In this document: positions 41,571 to 51,328 of the stretch, in pieces
Layout: each line of letters begins with the position of its first letter
How positions within the stretch are numbered: position 1 is the stretch's first letter
NCBI RefSeq assembly: GCF_000227135.1
Contig: NC_018257.1
Location: forward strand, 329,105-393,104
Length of the DNA stretch: 64,000 nt
From: Leishmania donovani
Lineage: Eukaryota; Euglenozoa; Kinetoplastea; Trypanosomatida; Trypanosomatidae
Direction of reading: 5' to 3'
Made by a program: the position numbers and the translations under genes
Notes under the pieces: model-generated
What the model saw: only the letters and a program-made list of their open reading frames with translations
Database searches by the model: none
What the model was told of the DNA's origin: nothing

Positions 41571-42500
41571 ATGAACATGCAGGGACTCTCGAAGGATCTG
41601 CAGCTGTACATCAGCGGTCATCGCGGCCGCCCAGCACTCATCTACGAGCCGAGGACGAGCCTTGTCGAGCCCTCCCTTCTGCAACTGTTCGAGGCGTGCA
41701 ACTGCGACGCGGAAACGACAGCCTTTCTTATCCGCTCCCGAAACATGAGCGTGTGGAAGCTGATGTTGGCGGACTTCCTCTCTGTCTTTCTTTCGCGCAC
41801 CACCGCGCAAGGCATGGCCGGACGTGGTATGATGTTCGTGTACTCGACGGAGCAGATCCGGCGCTTGCTGCGACCGCCGCAAGCGCCACTCGTGTCCCCG
41901 CTGCCACCGGACTTCCAGTTCGATAGCCTCCTCGACATCGGCGCCGGCGATGGCGGCGTGACGGCAAATATCGCCCCTCTATTCAAGAAGGTGTACGTGA
42001 CGGAGTTTTCGGCATCGATGCGGTGGCGGCTGCGTCGCCGCGGCTACGAGGTGCTGCCGCATGATGACCCCTTTCACATGAACACTGCGGAGAGGCTGCT
42101 GGACCGCCGCTACTTTGATGTGATCGCGTGCAACAACGTGCTCGACCGCGCTGACATGCCAGAGACACTCCTGCGGGAGATGCGGGACTCGCTCAAGCCT
42201 AACGGCCTCCTGGTGCTCGCAGTCGTTCTGCCATGGTGCCCGTTCGTCGAGGACGGCCCGCGGCAGAAGAGGCCCAGCGAGATTCTCCCAATGCAGGGCG
42301 GGGAGTGCTGCCGCGGTGCCTCCTTCGAGCAGTCCATGTCGAAGTTGGTCGAGAACGTGCTGGTGCCAATGGGCTTCGAGGTCGTTCGCTGGACCAGGCT
42401 CCCCTACCTATGTGAGGGCAACCTCCGCATCGAGTATGCAGTGCTAAACGACGCCGTGTTTATCCTGCGTAAGAGAGGTGATGTCGAGAGCCGTGCGTAG
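41571..42500 (+). CDS. METTL9: METTL9/DREV-type methyltransferase (protein histidine N-methyltransferase family)
   Basis: The protein has 309 residues, matching the family length (about 300). SAM motif I is LLDIGAGDGGVTANIAPLF, with D122-G128 as its core, then VYVTEFSASMRWRLRRRGY. The family-specific stretch VLDRADMPETLLREMRDSL, then LLVLAVVLPWCPFVEDG, and the C-terminal FEVVRWTRLPYLCEGN are close matches to DREV/METTL9. Animal METTL9 methylates histidine at the N1 position in HxH motifs of target proteins. Whether the trypanosomatid enzyme shares that specificity is inferred. There is no clear signal peptide; the first 110 residues form the usual DREV N-terminal region. The start is the first of two close ATGs (41571, 41577). 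A SIDER2-like element follows in the 3' UTR and may affect mRNA stability. Confidence 0.93.
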   Translation: MNMQGLSKDLQLYISGHRGRPALIYEPRTSLVEPSLLQLFEACNCDAETTAFLIRSRNMSVWKLMLADFLSVFLSRTTAQGMAGRGMMFVYSTEQIRRLLRPPQAPLVSPLPPDFQFDSLLDIGAGDGGVTANIAPLFKKVYVTEFSASMRWRLRRRGYEVLPHDDPFHMNTAERLLDRRYFDVIACNNVLDRADMPETLLREMRDSLKPNGLLVLAVVLPWCPFVEDGPRQKRPSEILPMQGGECCRGASFEQSMSKLVENVLVPMGFEVVRWTRLPYLCEGNLRIEYAVLNDAVFILRKRGDVESRA

Positions 42501-42671
42501 TCTTTGCCCTTGCTCCCTCTCCTTTCTCTCCCCTGTACTCACGCCCCCTCTCTGATTCGTAGGATGCACAGCGCGAGAGCGGCGGTGACATCCTTGCTTC
42601 AACGCCTCTGTGTGCCCCCTGCCGGTGCGTTTTTCTTTTTTTCTCTGCTCTTCTCCTTTCGCTGGCCCGGA

Positions 42672-43242
42672 TGACGCGGGGAGGGAGGGAGGAAGGGGGC
42701 CACACACCGCTCAGTGCGTCGCATCGTCAGGGTCCCGCACGACCCACCATTGCGGGGCGACGCCGAGCAGNNNNNNNNNNNNNNNNNNNNNNNNNNNNNN
42801 NNNNNNNNNNNNNNNNNNNNNNNNNNNNNNNNNNNNNNNNNNNNNNNNNNNNNNNNNNNNNNNNNNNNNCACGACCCCCCATTGCGGGGCGACGCCGAGC
42901 AGCTCCCCTATGCCCCTGCCCAATGCCGAGCCGCCTCTGGTGGAGGCTGAATCAGGCACCCGTACGCCATGGGGAGGACAGAGCGGCTCATCGCTGCTGA
43001 TGCCGGCGGTGGGGCCCTGGACGGTGCTGCGGCGGAGCGACCTGAAAGGCCGCGTGTGGGCGGGCAGAGTTTGGGGCAGGGGGCGGTGGTCTCAGGTGAC
43101 TGAGTCGGCGCATTTGGTGTACCGGGCGTGTCTCTCGCGCTGCTTCGCACGACGCGGATGGGGGGCCTGTGGCAGGGCCTAGCGTAGGCTGGCGTGTGAC
43201 TTATTCCGCACGGCGGAGAACGGACACGCGTTGGAGGCAAGC
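42672..43242 (+). mobile_element. SIDER2-like retroposon, short form, with spurious gap
   Basis: The element runs from TGACGC to GCGTTGGAGGCAAGC and is nearly identical to 59387-59825; outside both ends the two loci differ. The 99-N gap inside is flanked by a 33-base overlap (42738-42770 and 42870-42902, one mismatch). Removing the gap and one overlap copy gives 439 bp, exactly the length of the 59-kb copy. It starts about 170 bases after the METTL9 stop codon, in its 3' UTR. It lacks the 203-bp internal block of the 16.5-kb copy. Confidence 0.75.
42771..42869. other. Assembly gap (99 N), probably artefactual
   Basis: The flanking ends overlap by 33 bases. The intact copy at 59.4 kb has no extra sequence here. 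Confidence 0.9.
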
Positions 43243-44823
43243 GCGGAGCGGAATGCACAGCATGAGAACGCCTGCTTACGTTGCTCCTTCTCCGTTTTTT
43301 TTTTTCTCCGTTCTTTTCACTGCGCTGCCTCGCCGGGAGTGTGATGTATCGAAAAGCAGGCGTCGCGTGGACTCCGGCTCTCCTTCTTCTCTGTCGATGG
43401 TTTTGTTTTCACGCTGTCCTCCCCCCTTTCCCCTCCTTCGACCCCGTGTCTCCATCGACCGTCTTGTTGCTTGCCTTGTGCTGTAACTATATATATTTAT
43501 TTTTTCGTGTGTCTGTGCGTATCTTGTGCACACGCACGCTCTGCCGCCCCCCTCCTTTTTTTGCTATCGTCGTCGCTGTCATCAGCGTCTCCATGCATCC
43601 ATCATCCGACACCTCTTTCTTCCTCTCCCTCTCCACACCCTCGCGACATACGCATACCACGCAAAGGTGAGGGCGAGGCAAACGCGAGGAGGACGGGGGA
43701 TGTTGCGACGCTGAAGGGAGCGAGAGCGAACCTGCAAGAGTGAGCGAGTGTGTGTGTGTATTTTGGTGTGCATGAGAAGAAAGCGAGAGGGAGCGGGAGG
43801 TGGTGGCAGAGACAGCCCTACGCGTAGACATCCGCTCTATCGTCGTCTTCTCACTGTTCCCTTCCGTTGCCTGCTCTCGTTAGACCTGCCCCCTCTCCCT
43901 TTTTCTTCCAGGTCCCGCACCTCGAATTTTGGTTTTGCATGTTTTGCATGTTTTGCACTTTTTTTTTTTTTGCATCTCTGGGTGAGCCAGACAGAACAAC
44001 AACGCAGCCAAGAACGAAAGAACAACTGAAGTCCGGATATACTGCACGCATGGACATGCACGCAAGAGTTTTAGCAGCGTTGCGTGTGTGTGTGTTTGCT
44101 CCTTGTTACTGATACGTCCGCCTCTCGCCTTTCCTCTCCCCGGACGATTGCTTCATCTTCCTCTCGCCTTCGATGCTCATTCCCTATTCTGCTCGCACTC
44201 TCGATCAGTGCAGCTTCGCGTCTATAAACGCGTCATATGCCCCTGCGAACATGTCTTCCTCTCTCTCTCTGTGTGCAGTATTGCCGTCTCTTCGTTCACC
44301 TGGTCACACCTCTATCGCCGCATCAGCGACACACCTTACAGAGGCAGTACGGGACGTGGGGGCGGGGCAAGAGAATGGGACCGACCGGGGCGTTATGGAG
44401 AGGAGAGCGGGAGGCCGGGAGTTAGCAGAGGGAGCAGGAGCACACATGCACCGGCACCAAAGCCGAACACGAAAGGCGTGGGCCATTTGCTGAGAAAGGT
44501 GAAACGAAAAGCGACGACAGCACAAACTGCAGGTGCAACGCTATGCATGTGCATGCATAGGAGTGAGCGGATGAGTGCTTGCGTGCAGCTTCCTCCTTTC
44601 GGTGCGCACGCTGCGGTGGTCTTTTCGTGTTATATATACAGGCTTTCCAGGTGTTTTGCGTCTTTGTTGCTGGTAGCTCTGTTTTTTTTCCTGTTTTGGT
44701 TTCTGTTCGTGCTTGCTCTTCCTCTTCGTAAGCTGTGCGTGTGTCTCTAAGTAACAGTTGTGTGTGTGTGTTGTGTGTCGGAAGGGGTGCAGCATAGGCG
44801 TAACAAGCAAAGAAATGAAACGA

Positions 44824-44826
<3 letters not shown>

Positions 44827-44857
<31 letters not shown>

Positions 44858-44859
44858 TA
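44827..44859. repeat. CA/TA compound microsatellite
   Basis: (CA)n directly followed by (TA)n. Confidence 0.85.
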
Positions 44860-45031
44860 GATGCATGCATACGCTCGCAAACGCGCGCGCCAAAGGAAGT
44901 AGCAGCAGCACAGCGGTGTCAAAATAAAAACAAACACGCACTTCTACGCACCGCAAGTGCGGATTGGCTCTTCTCTTTCTCTGTGTACGGGTGATGCCGT
45001 CATGTTCACCGCGTCCCTGGTCGAGCGGAGC

Positions 45032-45064
45032 GATATATATATATATATATATATATTTTTTTTC
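45032..45064. repeat. (TA)n microsatellite with T-run
   Basis: A pure (TA)n tract followed by TTTTTTTTT. Confidence 0.85.
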
Positions 45065-45489
45065 TCTTGTCGGAAGGCTAGGAAAGCCTCCGTTTCGGCC
45101 GGCGCTGCCTTTTACAGCTTCTCCTTTTTTCGTTCCTCCCTCTTCCCCCCTCTACGCGCGCGCACACACACTCAGTCAGCACAGTGAGGGAGCTAAGCTG
45201 CCGCGATACAGGACAAGGTCCCCTCTCTAGCCCCCATCAAGAAAACAAAGGAAGGAAAGCAAGACACTCCACGAGAGAGGCAGCAGGATTATCGCCTCCC
45301 CGCTCAGACTCCAGCGCAGCACAGACGAAGGAAACCGCAAGCGCAGGTGTGTGCGGGCTTTCGCGTGCCTTTTTTTTATTTTCGTTGACCGTCGCTCATC
45401 TTTTAGGCTCTTAAGAGCTGCCTCTCGCAGCTTCGCTGACGCTTCTACACTCACCCATTTGAGTAGTGCATACACGTGCACTGGCGTCG

Positions 45490-48400
45490 ATGAGCGCGCC
45501 TCCGATTCCACCGGGCAAGATGCCCCCGCGACCGCCGGGGATGAAAGCGATGCCGCCCATGCCCCCCGGATTCAAGGCACCGGGCCATGGTGGGGCAGCG
45601 CCGCCCATGCCGCCGGGTCGTGCGCCGCCGCAACCACCCGGCATGCGCAGTGGTGGGCCGCCGCCGATGCCGCCTGGCATGGTGAAGCNNNNNNNNNNNN
45701 NNNNNNNNNNNNNNNNNNNNNNNNNNNNNNNNNNNNNNNNNNNNNNNNNNNNNNNNNNNNNNNNNNNNNNNNNNNNNNNNNNNNNNNCCGCGCTATCTGA
45801 TGCCGCCGTCCGCTATCAGTGCAGAGGTTCCGACCATCTCTCCCTACGCCGCATCTGGTGCCCCTGCGCCTCCGTCGCAGTCGTCGCACCCTCAGCAGTA
45901 CCCCCCACAGGACCCATACGGCGGCGATCGGGGCGGCATGCACCCCCCGGGTCGGTACGACGACGACTATGACGGCGGCAACCGCAACCGGCGCCAGGGC
46001 AGGGGGGAGCCGCCGCTGGGAGGCGGTCCGCCGGCGCTGCCGCAGCAGCCCGCGCACAGTGGTGCTCCACCGTCGAGCGCGCCGCGCTATCTGATGCCGC
46101 CGTCCGCTATCAGTGCAGAGGTTCCGACCATCTCTCCCTACGCCGCATCTGGTGCCCCTGCGCCTCCGTCGCAGTCGTCGCACCCTCAGCAGTACCCCCC
46201 ACAGGACCCATACGGCGGCGATCGGGGCGGCATGCACCCCCCGGGTCGGTACGACGACGACTATGACGGCGGCAGCCGCAACCGGCGCCAGGGCAGGGGG
46301 GAACGCGGTCACCGCGGCGGCGGTGGGCGCGAGCGTGGCGGCGACCGTCATGACCGTGGCGAGCGCCCCGAGCGGAGCAGTCGCCGTGGCGGCGGCCGTC
46401 ACCGAGACGAGGCCCANNNNNNNNNNNNNNNNNNNNNNNNNNNNNNNNNNNNNNNNNNNNNNNNNNNNNNNNNNNNNNNNNNNNNNNNNNNNNNNNNNNN
46501 NNNNNNNNNNNNNNNGTCGGTACGACGACGACTATGACGGCGGCAGCCGCAACCGGCGCCAGGGCAGGGGGGAACGCGGTCACCGCGGCGGCGGTGGGCG
46601 CGAGCGTGGCGGCGACCGTCATGACCGTGGCGAGCGCCCCGAGCGGAGCAGTCGCCGTGGCGGCGGCCGTCACCGAGACGAGGCCCATCGCAACCCGCCG
46701 ATGCGCGACCCGACGAACACCGTCTGGGTCGGCAGCTACGACCCGGCCTTCCACTCCCGCAGCATGCTGTGCCGCGCATTCTGGCCTTTCGGCCGCGTCA
46801 TGGAGATCTCGATCCACGATGGCAAGTCGTACGCCTTTGTGCACCTGCGGCGCACCGAGGAGGCCAAGGCCGCCGTCGACGCTCTCATCGAGAGCCGTGA
46901 GTTGGGTGCCGCGATCTTCAACTACAGCAAGATGCACGAATACACAGAGGAGGAGATGAACCTACCGCATGATCCCAATGTTGTGGAGGAGCCGCCTGTC
47001 ACGGACCCCGCGCCGGCACCAGCGCCGGGCGCCCGCCGTCAGCGCGAATACGACGGCAGCCGCGACCCACGTGACGAGCGTGGCGCGCGCGAGGCGGAGC
47101 ACGGTCGAGATGCCCCGTTGCCCCCGCCGCGCCGCGCGCGGCACGAGCGGGAGGCCAAGGAGCCGTCCAACGTGTTGTGGGTCGGCAACCTAGTCCCGTA
47201 CATAACGAATGAGAAGCTGACTGAGGTGTTCGAGGTGTTCGGCCCCATTTCGAGCGTCTCTCGTCTTGGCCGCTCCAACATGGCCTTCCTGCACTATGAG
47301 ACGGTCGAACAGTGCACGATGGCCATTGAGACGATGAAGGGCAGGCCGATTGAGGGGGTCATGCTAAGCTTGAACTACGGCCACGACGCCCAGCACGCGA
47401 GCGATGCAGCAGGTGGAAGCGGCGCCGGCGCAGAGGGACCGGCAGGGATGACCGGCCACAGCTACGGCAACGTCGCCCTCACCGCTGACGGCATCCCTGT
47501 CAACGAAACGCCAACGAACATCATCTACCTCGGCCATCTCCCCGCCGATGCGGATGCCAAGGACGTGGAAGATCTGTTCGCACCTTACGACGGCTTCATC
47601 TTCAGCAAGTTCGTTGCCAGCAACGGGATCGGCTTTGGCCACTTCGACACTATCGAGTCGTCCCGGGTGGCGCGCGCAGGGCTGTCCAACGCCATGATCA
47701 AGGGGACACCGATCCGCGTGAGCTTTGGCAAGCACAACCACACATACACCATGGCTGATCGGCGCCGCATCGGCGAGCCAGCCCTGGACAATGGGGGTGG
47801 CGAGTTCAACTTGGATGCCATGATGCGCGGCCCCGGCGCGCAGTTGGACGGCACTACCGGCGCTCTTGTGGCTGGCGGCTACGGCGGCGGGGCGGGTGCC
47901 GGTGGGGCGTTGGTGCTACCAGCGATGGGCGGCGGCGCTGCTGGTGGCGGCATTGGCGGTGCGGACACCAACGTGTACGCCCGCAAGCGCGAGGCGCCAG
48001 AGATGAACATGGACAACCGCCTTCAGTCACTATTGGGCAGCACGTATAACAACTGCGGTGCCAGAGGCCTCGAGATCAGCCCGAGCCAGATCCAGGCAGT
48101 GTGCCAGCTCGTCGACAACTGCGCCAGCGAGTCTGCGTGCGAGACGCTCCGGCAAGCGCTCATGCTCTACTCCCCGCTGCGTTCCGTCCACGTCTTCAAC
48201 GTGGTGGCGAAGCGCATGAAGGAGTTCCCTGATGACCCACACAAGCGCCTCTTTGTGTTGTACGCCGTGACGCACGTGCTGCTCGGCGTGTCCACCGAAT
48301 ATGTGCCCTTCACGGAGGCAGTGCTCAACGCCTATCTAATGGTGCTGCTGGTGGCGAGTGAGGGACAGACAAGCAGCGGGATGGATCGCCTGACATTCAT

Positions 48401-48560
48401 CATAGAAAGCTTTCAGCAGCACCCGTTCATCGAGAAGAAGTCCAACGCCGGCAAGGAGTACGAGGAGCAGTTTCGGGCACAGCTGGACGAGATCACCAAC
48501 CGCGCGAAGGCCGAGCAGGATCTGCGCTTGCTGGCGACACGCCGCCGCCGCCGCAACTGA
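45490..48560 (+). CDS. RNA-binding protein with three RRMs and a possible CID-like C-terminus, interrupted by two assembly gaps
   Basis: The N-terminus is Pro/Gly/Met-rich (MSAPPIPPGKMPPRPPGMK), with PPG motifs like the GYF/WW ligands of splicing proteins. After gap 1 come a repeated 98-residue unit and an Arg/Gly/Asp-rich stretch (RGG- and RS-like). RRM1 (NTVWVGSYDPAF; KSYAFVHLRR) is at 46712-46950, RRM2 (NVLWVGNLVPYITNEKL; NMAFLHYETVE) at 47164-47390 and RRM3 (NIIYLGHLPADADAKDV; GIGFGHFDTIE) at 47518-47740. A Gly-rich linker follows. The final 180 residues are helical (VFNVVAKRMKEFPDDPHKRL) and may be a CID-like domain; RRM plus CID proteins usually couple RNA polymerase II transcription to 3'-end processing. 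The frame shifts at each gap only because the 99-N lengths are arbitrary. Joining the overlap at gap 2 restores the frame; gap 1 must have a length of 2 modulo 3. Confidence 0.85.
45689..45787. other. Assembly gap (99 N) inside the RRM protein gene
   Basis: The flanks do not overlap. The reading frame before and after differs by one, so 99 is not the true length. The gap precedes a repeated unit and may hide more repeat copies. Confidence 0.9.
45788..46302 (+). repeat. In-frame tandem duplication in the RRM protein
   Basis: Copies at 45788-46008 and 46082-46302 match over 221 bases with one visible difference (AAC to AGC), at a spacing of 294 bp or 98 codons. The unit begins PRYLMPPSAISAEVPTISPY and contains PQDPYGGDRGGMHPPG. 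The spacing being a multiple of three suggests selection to keep the frame. Confidence 0.9.
46417..46515. other. Assembly gap (99 N), probably artefactual
   Basis: The 172 bases before the gap (46245-46416) are identical to the 172 bases after it (46516-46687). This is the pattern of two contig ends that overlap but were not merged. Collapsing them shifts the frame by exactly what is needed to join the two coding parts. Confidence 0.92.
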
Positions 48561-49780
48561 TCAAGGTGGGGCACCGGTCCCCCTCCTAATCCCGCTTGTC
48601 CCATCCGTGGTTGGCGGCTCACTCCTTCTCCGCGTCCTGTCCGTGCCTTTTCTATCTCTGTGTGTAAGTGCGCATGTTGGCGTGCGCGAGCCTAAGCGGC
48701 GTTTCGGTTGTTTCCTTTGGCTGTGTGTTTCAGGCCCCCTCTCCCACCCCGGGCATCCGCCACCGTCTCACTCTCCCCCTTTCGTTCTCTGCGTCTGTGC
48801 CGGCGTGCTTGCGTTGCTGTCGTCGACAGAGTTGGCCATCCCTCCCCCTCCCATAATGATTTGAAGACGGACGTAACCGAGAGCCACGTGACATGCTTTG
48901 TGTGGCGGTAATGCTCGTGTGGCGCACCGTGCATGTGCGTTTTGTGTGTGTGCGTATGTGAGAGGTTCCTTTTGTGGTGTGCTGCGCTCTTTTTCCGGCC
49001 GGCCGCCCCGCCCTCCCTCTCCTCCATTTGACGGCTTCTTCGAGCTCGCTCCTCTTCTTACCCTCTTCATGTGCACACACACGCACACATGCACACACGC
49101 ACGCACGAAGTTAGATGAGCAACGACAGCCGGTAAAACGACATAAAAAGAAATGTTCGCCAACGAAGAAAAAAGAGAGCGCGAGACATGCGAATCGGGGT
49201 GCAGCTGTTCGAGCGAAGGACCTTTGTTGTACCCGTGAACGCAAATGAAGACATCCAGCATGTCTCCTCCCTTTCTCCCTACTTTCCCTCTTACCGCTGT
49301 CTACTCTTGCCCGCCTTAACGCTCTGCCGCGAAACTGCCGCCCAAGTACTCACCAAATGTACCACATCACCACCTCCTTGCTCTTCCCTCCTCTCCTCTC
49401 TCTCGGTGCCATTCAACAGCATGTCGTTTCTCTTTCATTCTGCACCGCTCCCGCGCACCTCCCCCTCCTTTCTTTCGATTCGGTCTTCCCCGTCACCCTT
49501 TGCCTTTCAAGGTCTGCGATGTCGAACATGTGCACTTCTCTCTCTCGTGTCTCTCTCTCCCCTGCTTCTCTTCCTTTCCTCATGCCCATCCTCCATTCCA
49601 CTAGACCGTCATGTCACCACCATTGGTGCATCACGCGAGGAAGGGAGCCACACTGAGAACAGAAGAAGACAGAAGAGCCCCACGCCGTGCGTCTCTGTGC
49701 CTTCGCCTGTGCCTGCTCTCGATTCGTCTTTGCAAGCTCTCTTTCTTTCCCTGCCTCTATCTCACATTCCTGCTGCATCC

Positions 49781-50233
49781 ATGAGCCTCGCTCAACGCGT
49801 CCTTCCTCTTTTCTATCGCCGTTGTCCCTCGGCCGTCGTCGTCTCTTTCTCTCCCCCCTCCTCCTCCAATCATCCACCTGCTGCGAAGGAAACAAGCAAG
49901 CTCTCTGCGGCGGGCATGGCGCCGTGCCCCGCGGTGACACGGCAGACGTGCACAGTAGAAACTGCGCGCTGCCCAGTCTTCACGTGCACTGCAGGCTTGG
50001 CCCCTATCTTTCTCTTCACAGACCCTCAACACCAACGCCCTCCCCCTCCCCCTTACACGTTGATCGTATGCATCGTGCTTCACGGCTTGCTCGTGCGCTT
50101 GATAGGCACGAAAGAGGTGCGGAGTGCGCACATACGTTCACGTATGCATGCATGCATAGATGTACATGGATGGAGCACCGCAGGGTCATTTCTTCGGGGA
50201 CGCGCCAGTCTGCTCTCACTCCCACGACTGTGA
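49781..50233 (+). CDS. Weak candidate small protein (uncertain)
   Basis: The frame of 150 codons begins MSLAQRVLPLFYRRCPSAV, which resembles a mitochondrial presequence, just after a C/T tract. Codon use is acceptable for the first 90 codons and then degrades into a CA/GT-rich stretch. I recognise no domain. It may be chance in pyrimidine-rich DNA. Confidence 0.2.
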   Translation: MSLAQRVLPLFYRRCPSAVVVSFSPPSSSNHPPAAKETSKLSAAGMAPCPAVTRQTCTVETARCPVFTCTAGLAPIFLFTDPQHQRPPPPPYTLIVCIVLHGLLVRLIGTKEVRSAHIRSRMHACIDVHGWSTAGSFLRGRASLLSLPRL

Positions 50234-50603
50234 TGGCACTCAACCTCACACCCTCTCCTCTGCTCCAGCTTTCTGCTTACTATTCGAAGTCCCAGTACGG
50301 TTAATCGTGGCACTTCGAACTCTCCTTCTCGATAGAGGTTGTTGCCATCAAGGCCGTACGAGATGCACGAGCTTCGTGGTGCGACGCATGTCGGTGCGTT
50401 GCTGCCGATACTGTGGAGCTCTCAGCATATTGTTCACCGCCTTTTCAGCCTTCTGGTGGGCGTGCTCAAGCGCACACCTACGCAAGCATTCGAAGAGAGA
50501 GAAATAAAAAGGATTCGCTACCGCTTTTCTGTGCCCACGAGAGGAGTGTCCCCCCCCCCCCACACACACACACACACACAGCCACCGGGAGCAGGCAGCT
50601 TTC

Positions 50604-50705
50604 ACCAACCAGCTTCTCATCTCCGCAAAGGGCTGGCGAGCCATCGTGCGCTCCAGTTCTTGAAAACATAGATGAACTGAAGTCAAAGTGAAGAGCGAGA
50701 AGCGG
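50604..50705 (+). repeat. Degenerate repeat A, copy 1
   Basis: It shares ACCAACCAGCTT and GTCAAAGTGAAGAGC with the segment 51079-51176 (ACCAACCAGCTT, GTCAAAGTAAAGAGC), with a diverged middle. Confidence 0.6.
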
Positions 50706-50885
50706 AACACATCGGAGGTGCCATACCCCCCCCCCCCTTCTCTTCCCACGCGCTCGCACAGACTGCAGTGGGAAAGGAGGGAGTCTGTCTTGAATGGTGC
50801 TCCGTTTGACGTTGTCCCTTCGCGTGGGTCGGGCCTGTGTGCGTGTATACGCGTGGCTTTGTGTAGGGTGGTGCGGTGGCTGTAC

Positions 50886-50952
50886 ACACGCTGCATCAGT
50901 ACAGCGACATCATCTTGCCGAGTGGTGATGCCTGCTGGCGATGCCAGCAAGA
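50886..50952 (+). repeat. Conserved 67-bp element, copy 1
   Basis: It is identical to 51262-51328 except for one base (T/A). It contains the perfect hairpin TGCTGGC-GAT-GCCAGCA and ends AAGA. A second pairing is GCATCA with TGATGC. Flanks differ abruptly. It may be a structured non-coding RNA or a remnant of a coding element on the minus strand. Confidence 0.8.
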
Positions 50953-51078
50953 GTCTCTTATTATTATCTGTACGACCCCTTCATGTTGTCCCTAAGACGG
51001 AGGGAGGGAAGGGCTGGGGGGGGCGCGCAGCGTAGTGCTGCGTCACTTTTCCCTCCTTGTTTGCGGTGCTCAGCTTTA

Positions 51079-51176
51079 ACCAACCAGCTTCGTATCTTGG
51101 CAGCTGGGGCTTGCGAGTACGCAGCTGCCGCACTCTCCCGTAGATACTTGAGGTCAAAGTAAAGAGCAAGACGGGA
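51079..51176 (+). repeat. Degenerate repeat A, copy 2
   Basis: This is the partner of 50604-50705, offset by about 471-475 bases. Confidence 0.6.
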
Positions 51177-51261
51177 TGTGTTTACGCTTGAAAGTTGCGT
51201 ATGTGCTTACGTGGGTGCTCGTGAAGGTGACGACAGAGTTCACAGGAGGAATGCTCGATGG

Positions 51262-51328
51262 ACACGCTGCATCAGTACAGCGACATCATCTAGCCGAGTG
51301 GTGATGCCTGCTGGCGATGCCAGCAAGA
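51262..51328 (+). repeat. Conserved 67-bp element, copy 2
   Basis: This is the partner of 50886-50952, offset by 376 bases. It has the same hairpin and the same AAGA end. Confidence 0.8.

Larger units (their letters stand above)
43243..45489 (+). other. Spacer with microsatellites, upstream of the RRM protein gene
   Basis: No gene is supported. A (TGCATGTTT) mini-repeat with a T-run lies at 43935-43972. Long C/T tracts near the end supply splice acceptors for ATG 45490. Confidence 0.55.

Noticed and set aside
42610..43182. Open frame of 190 codons through the gap in the short SIDER2-like element
   Set aside because: It includes the N run, lies in the repeat and has no domain.
46516..46687. 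Apparent third copy of the RRM-protein repeat
   Set aside because: It is identical base for base to 46245-46416 and sits directly after an N gap; best explained as an unmerged contig overlap.
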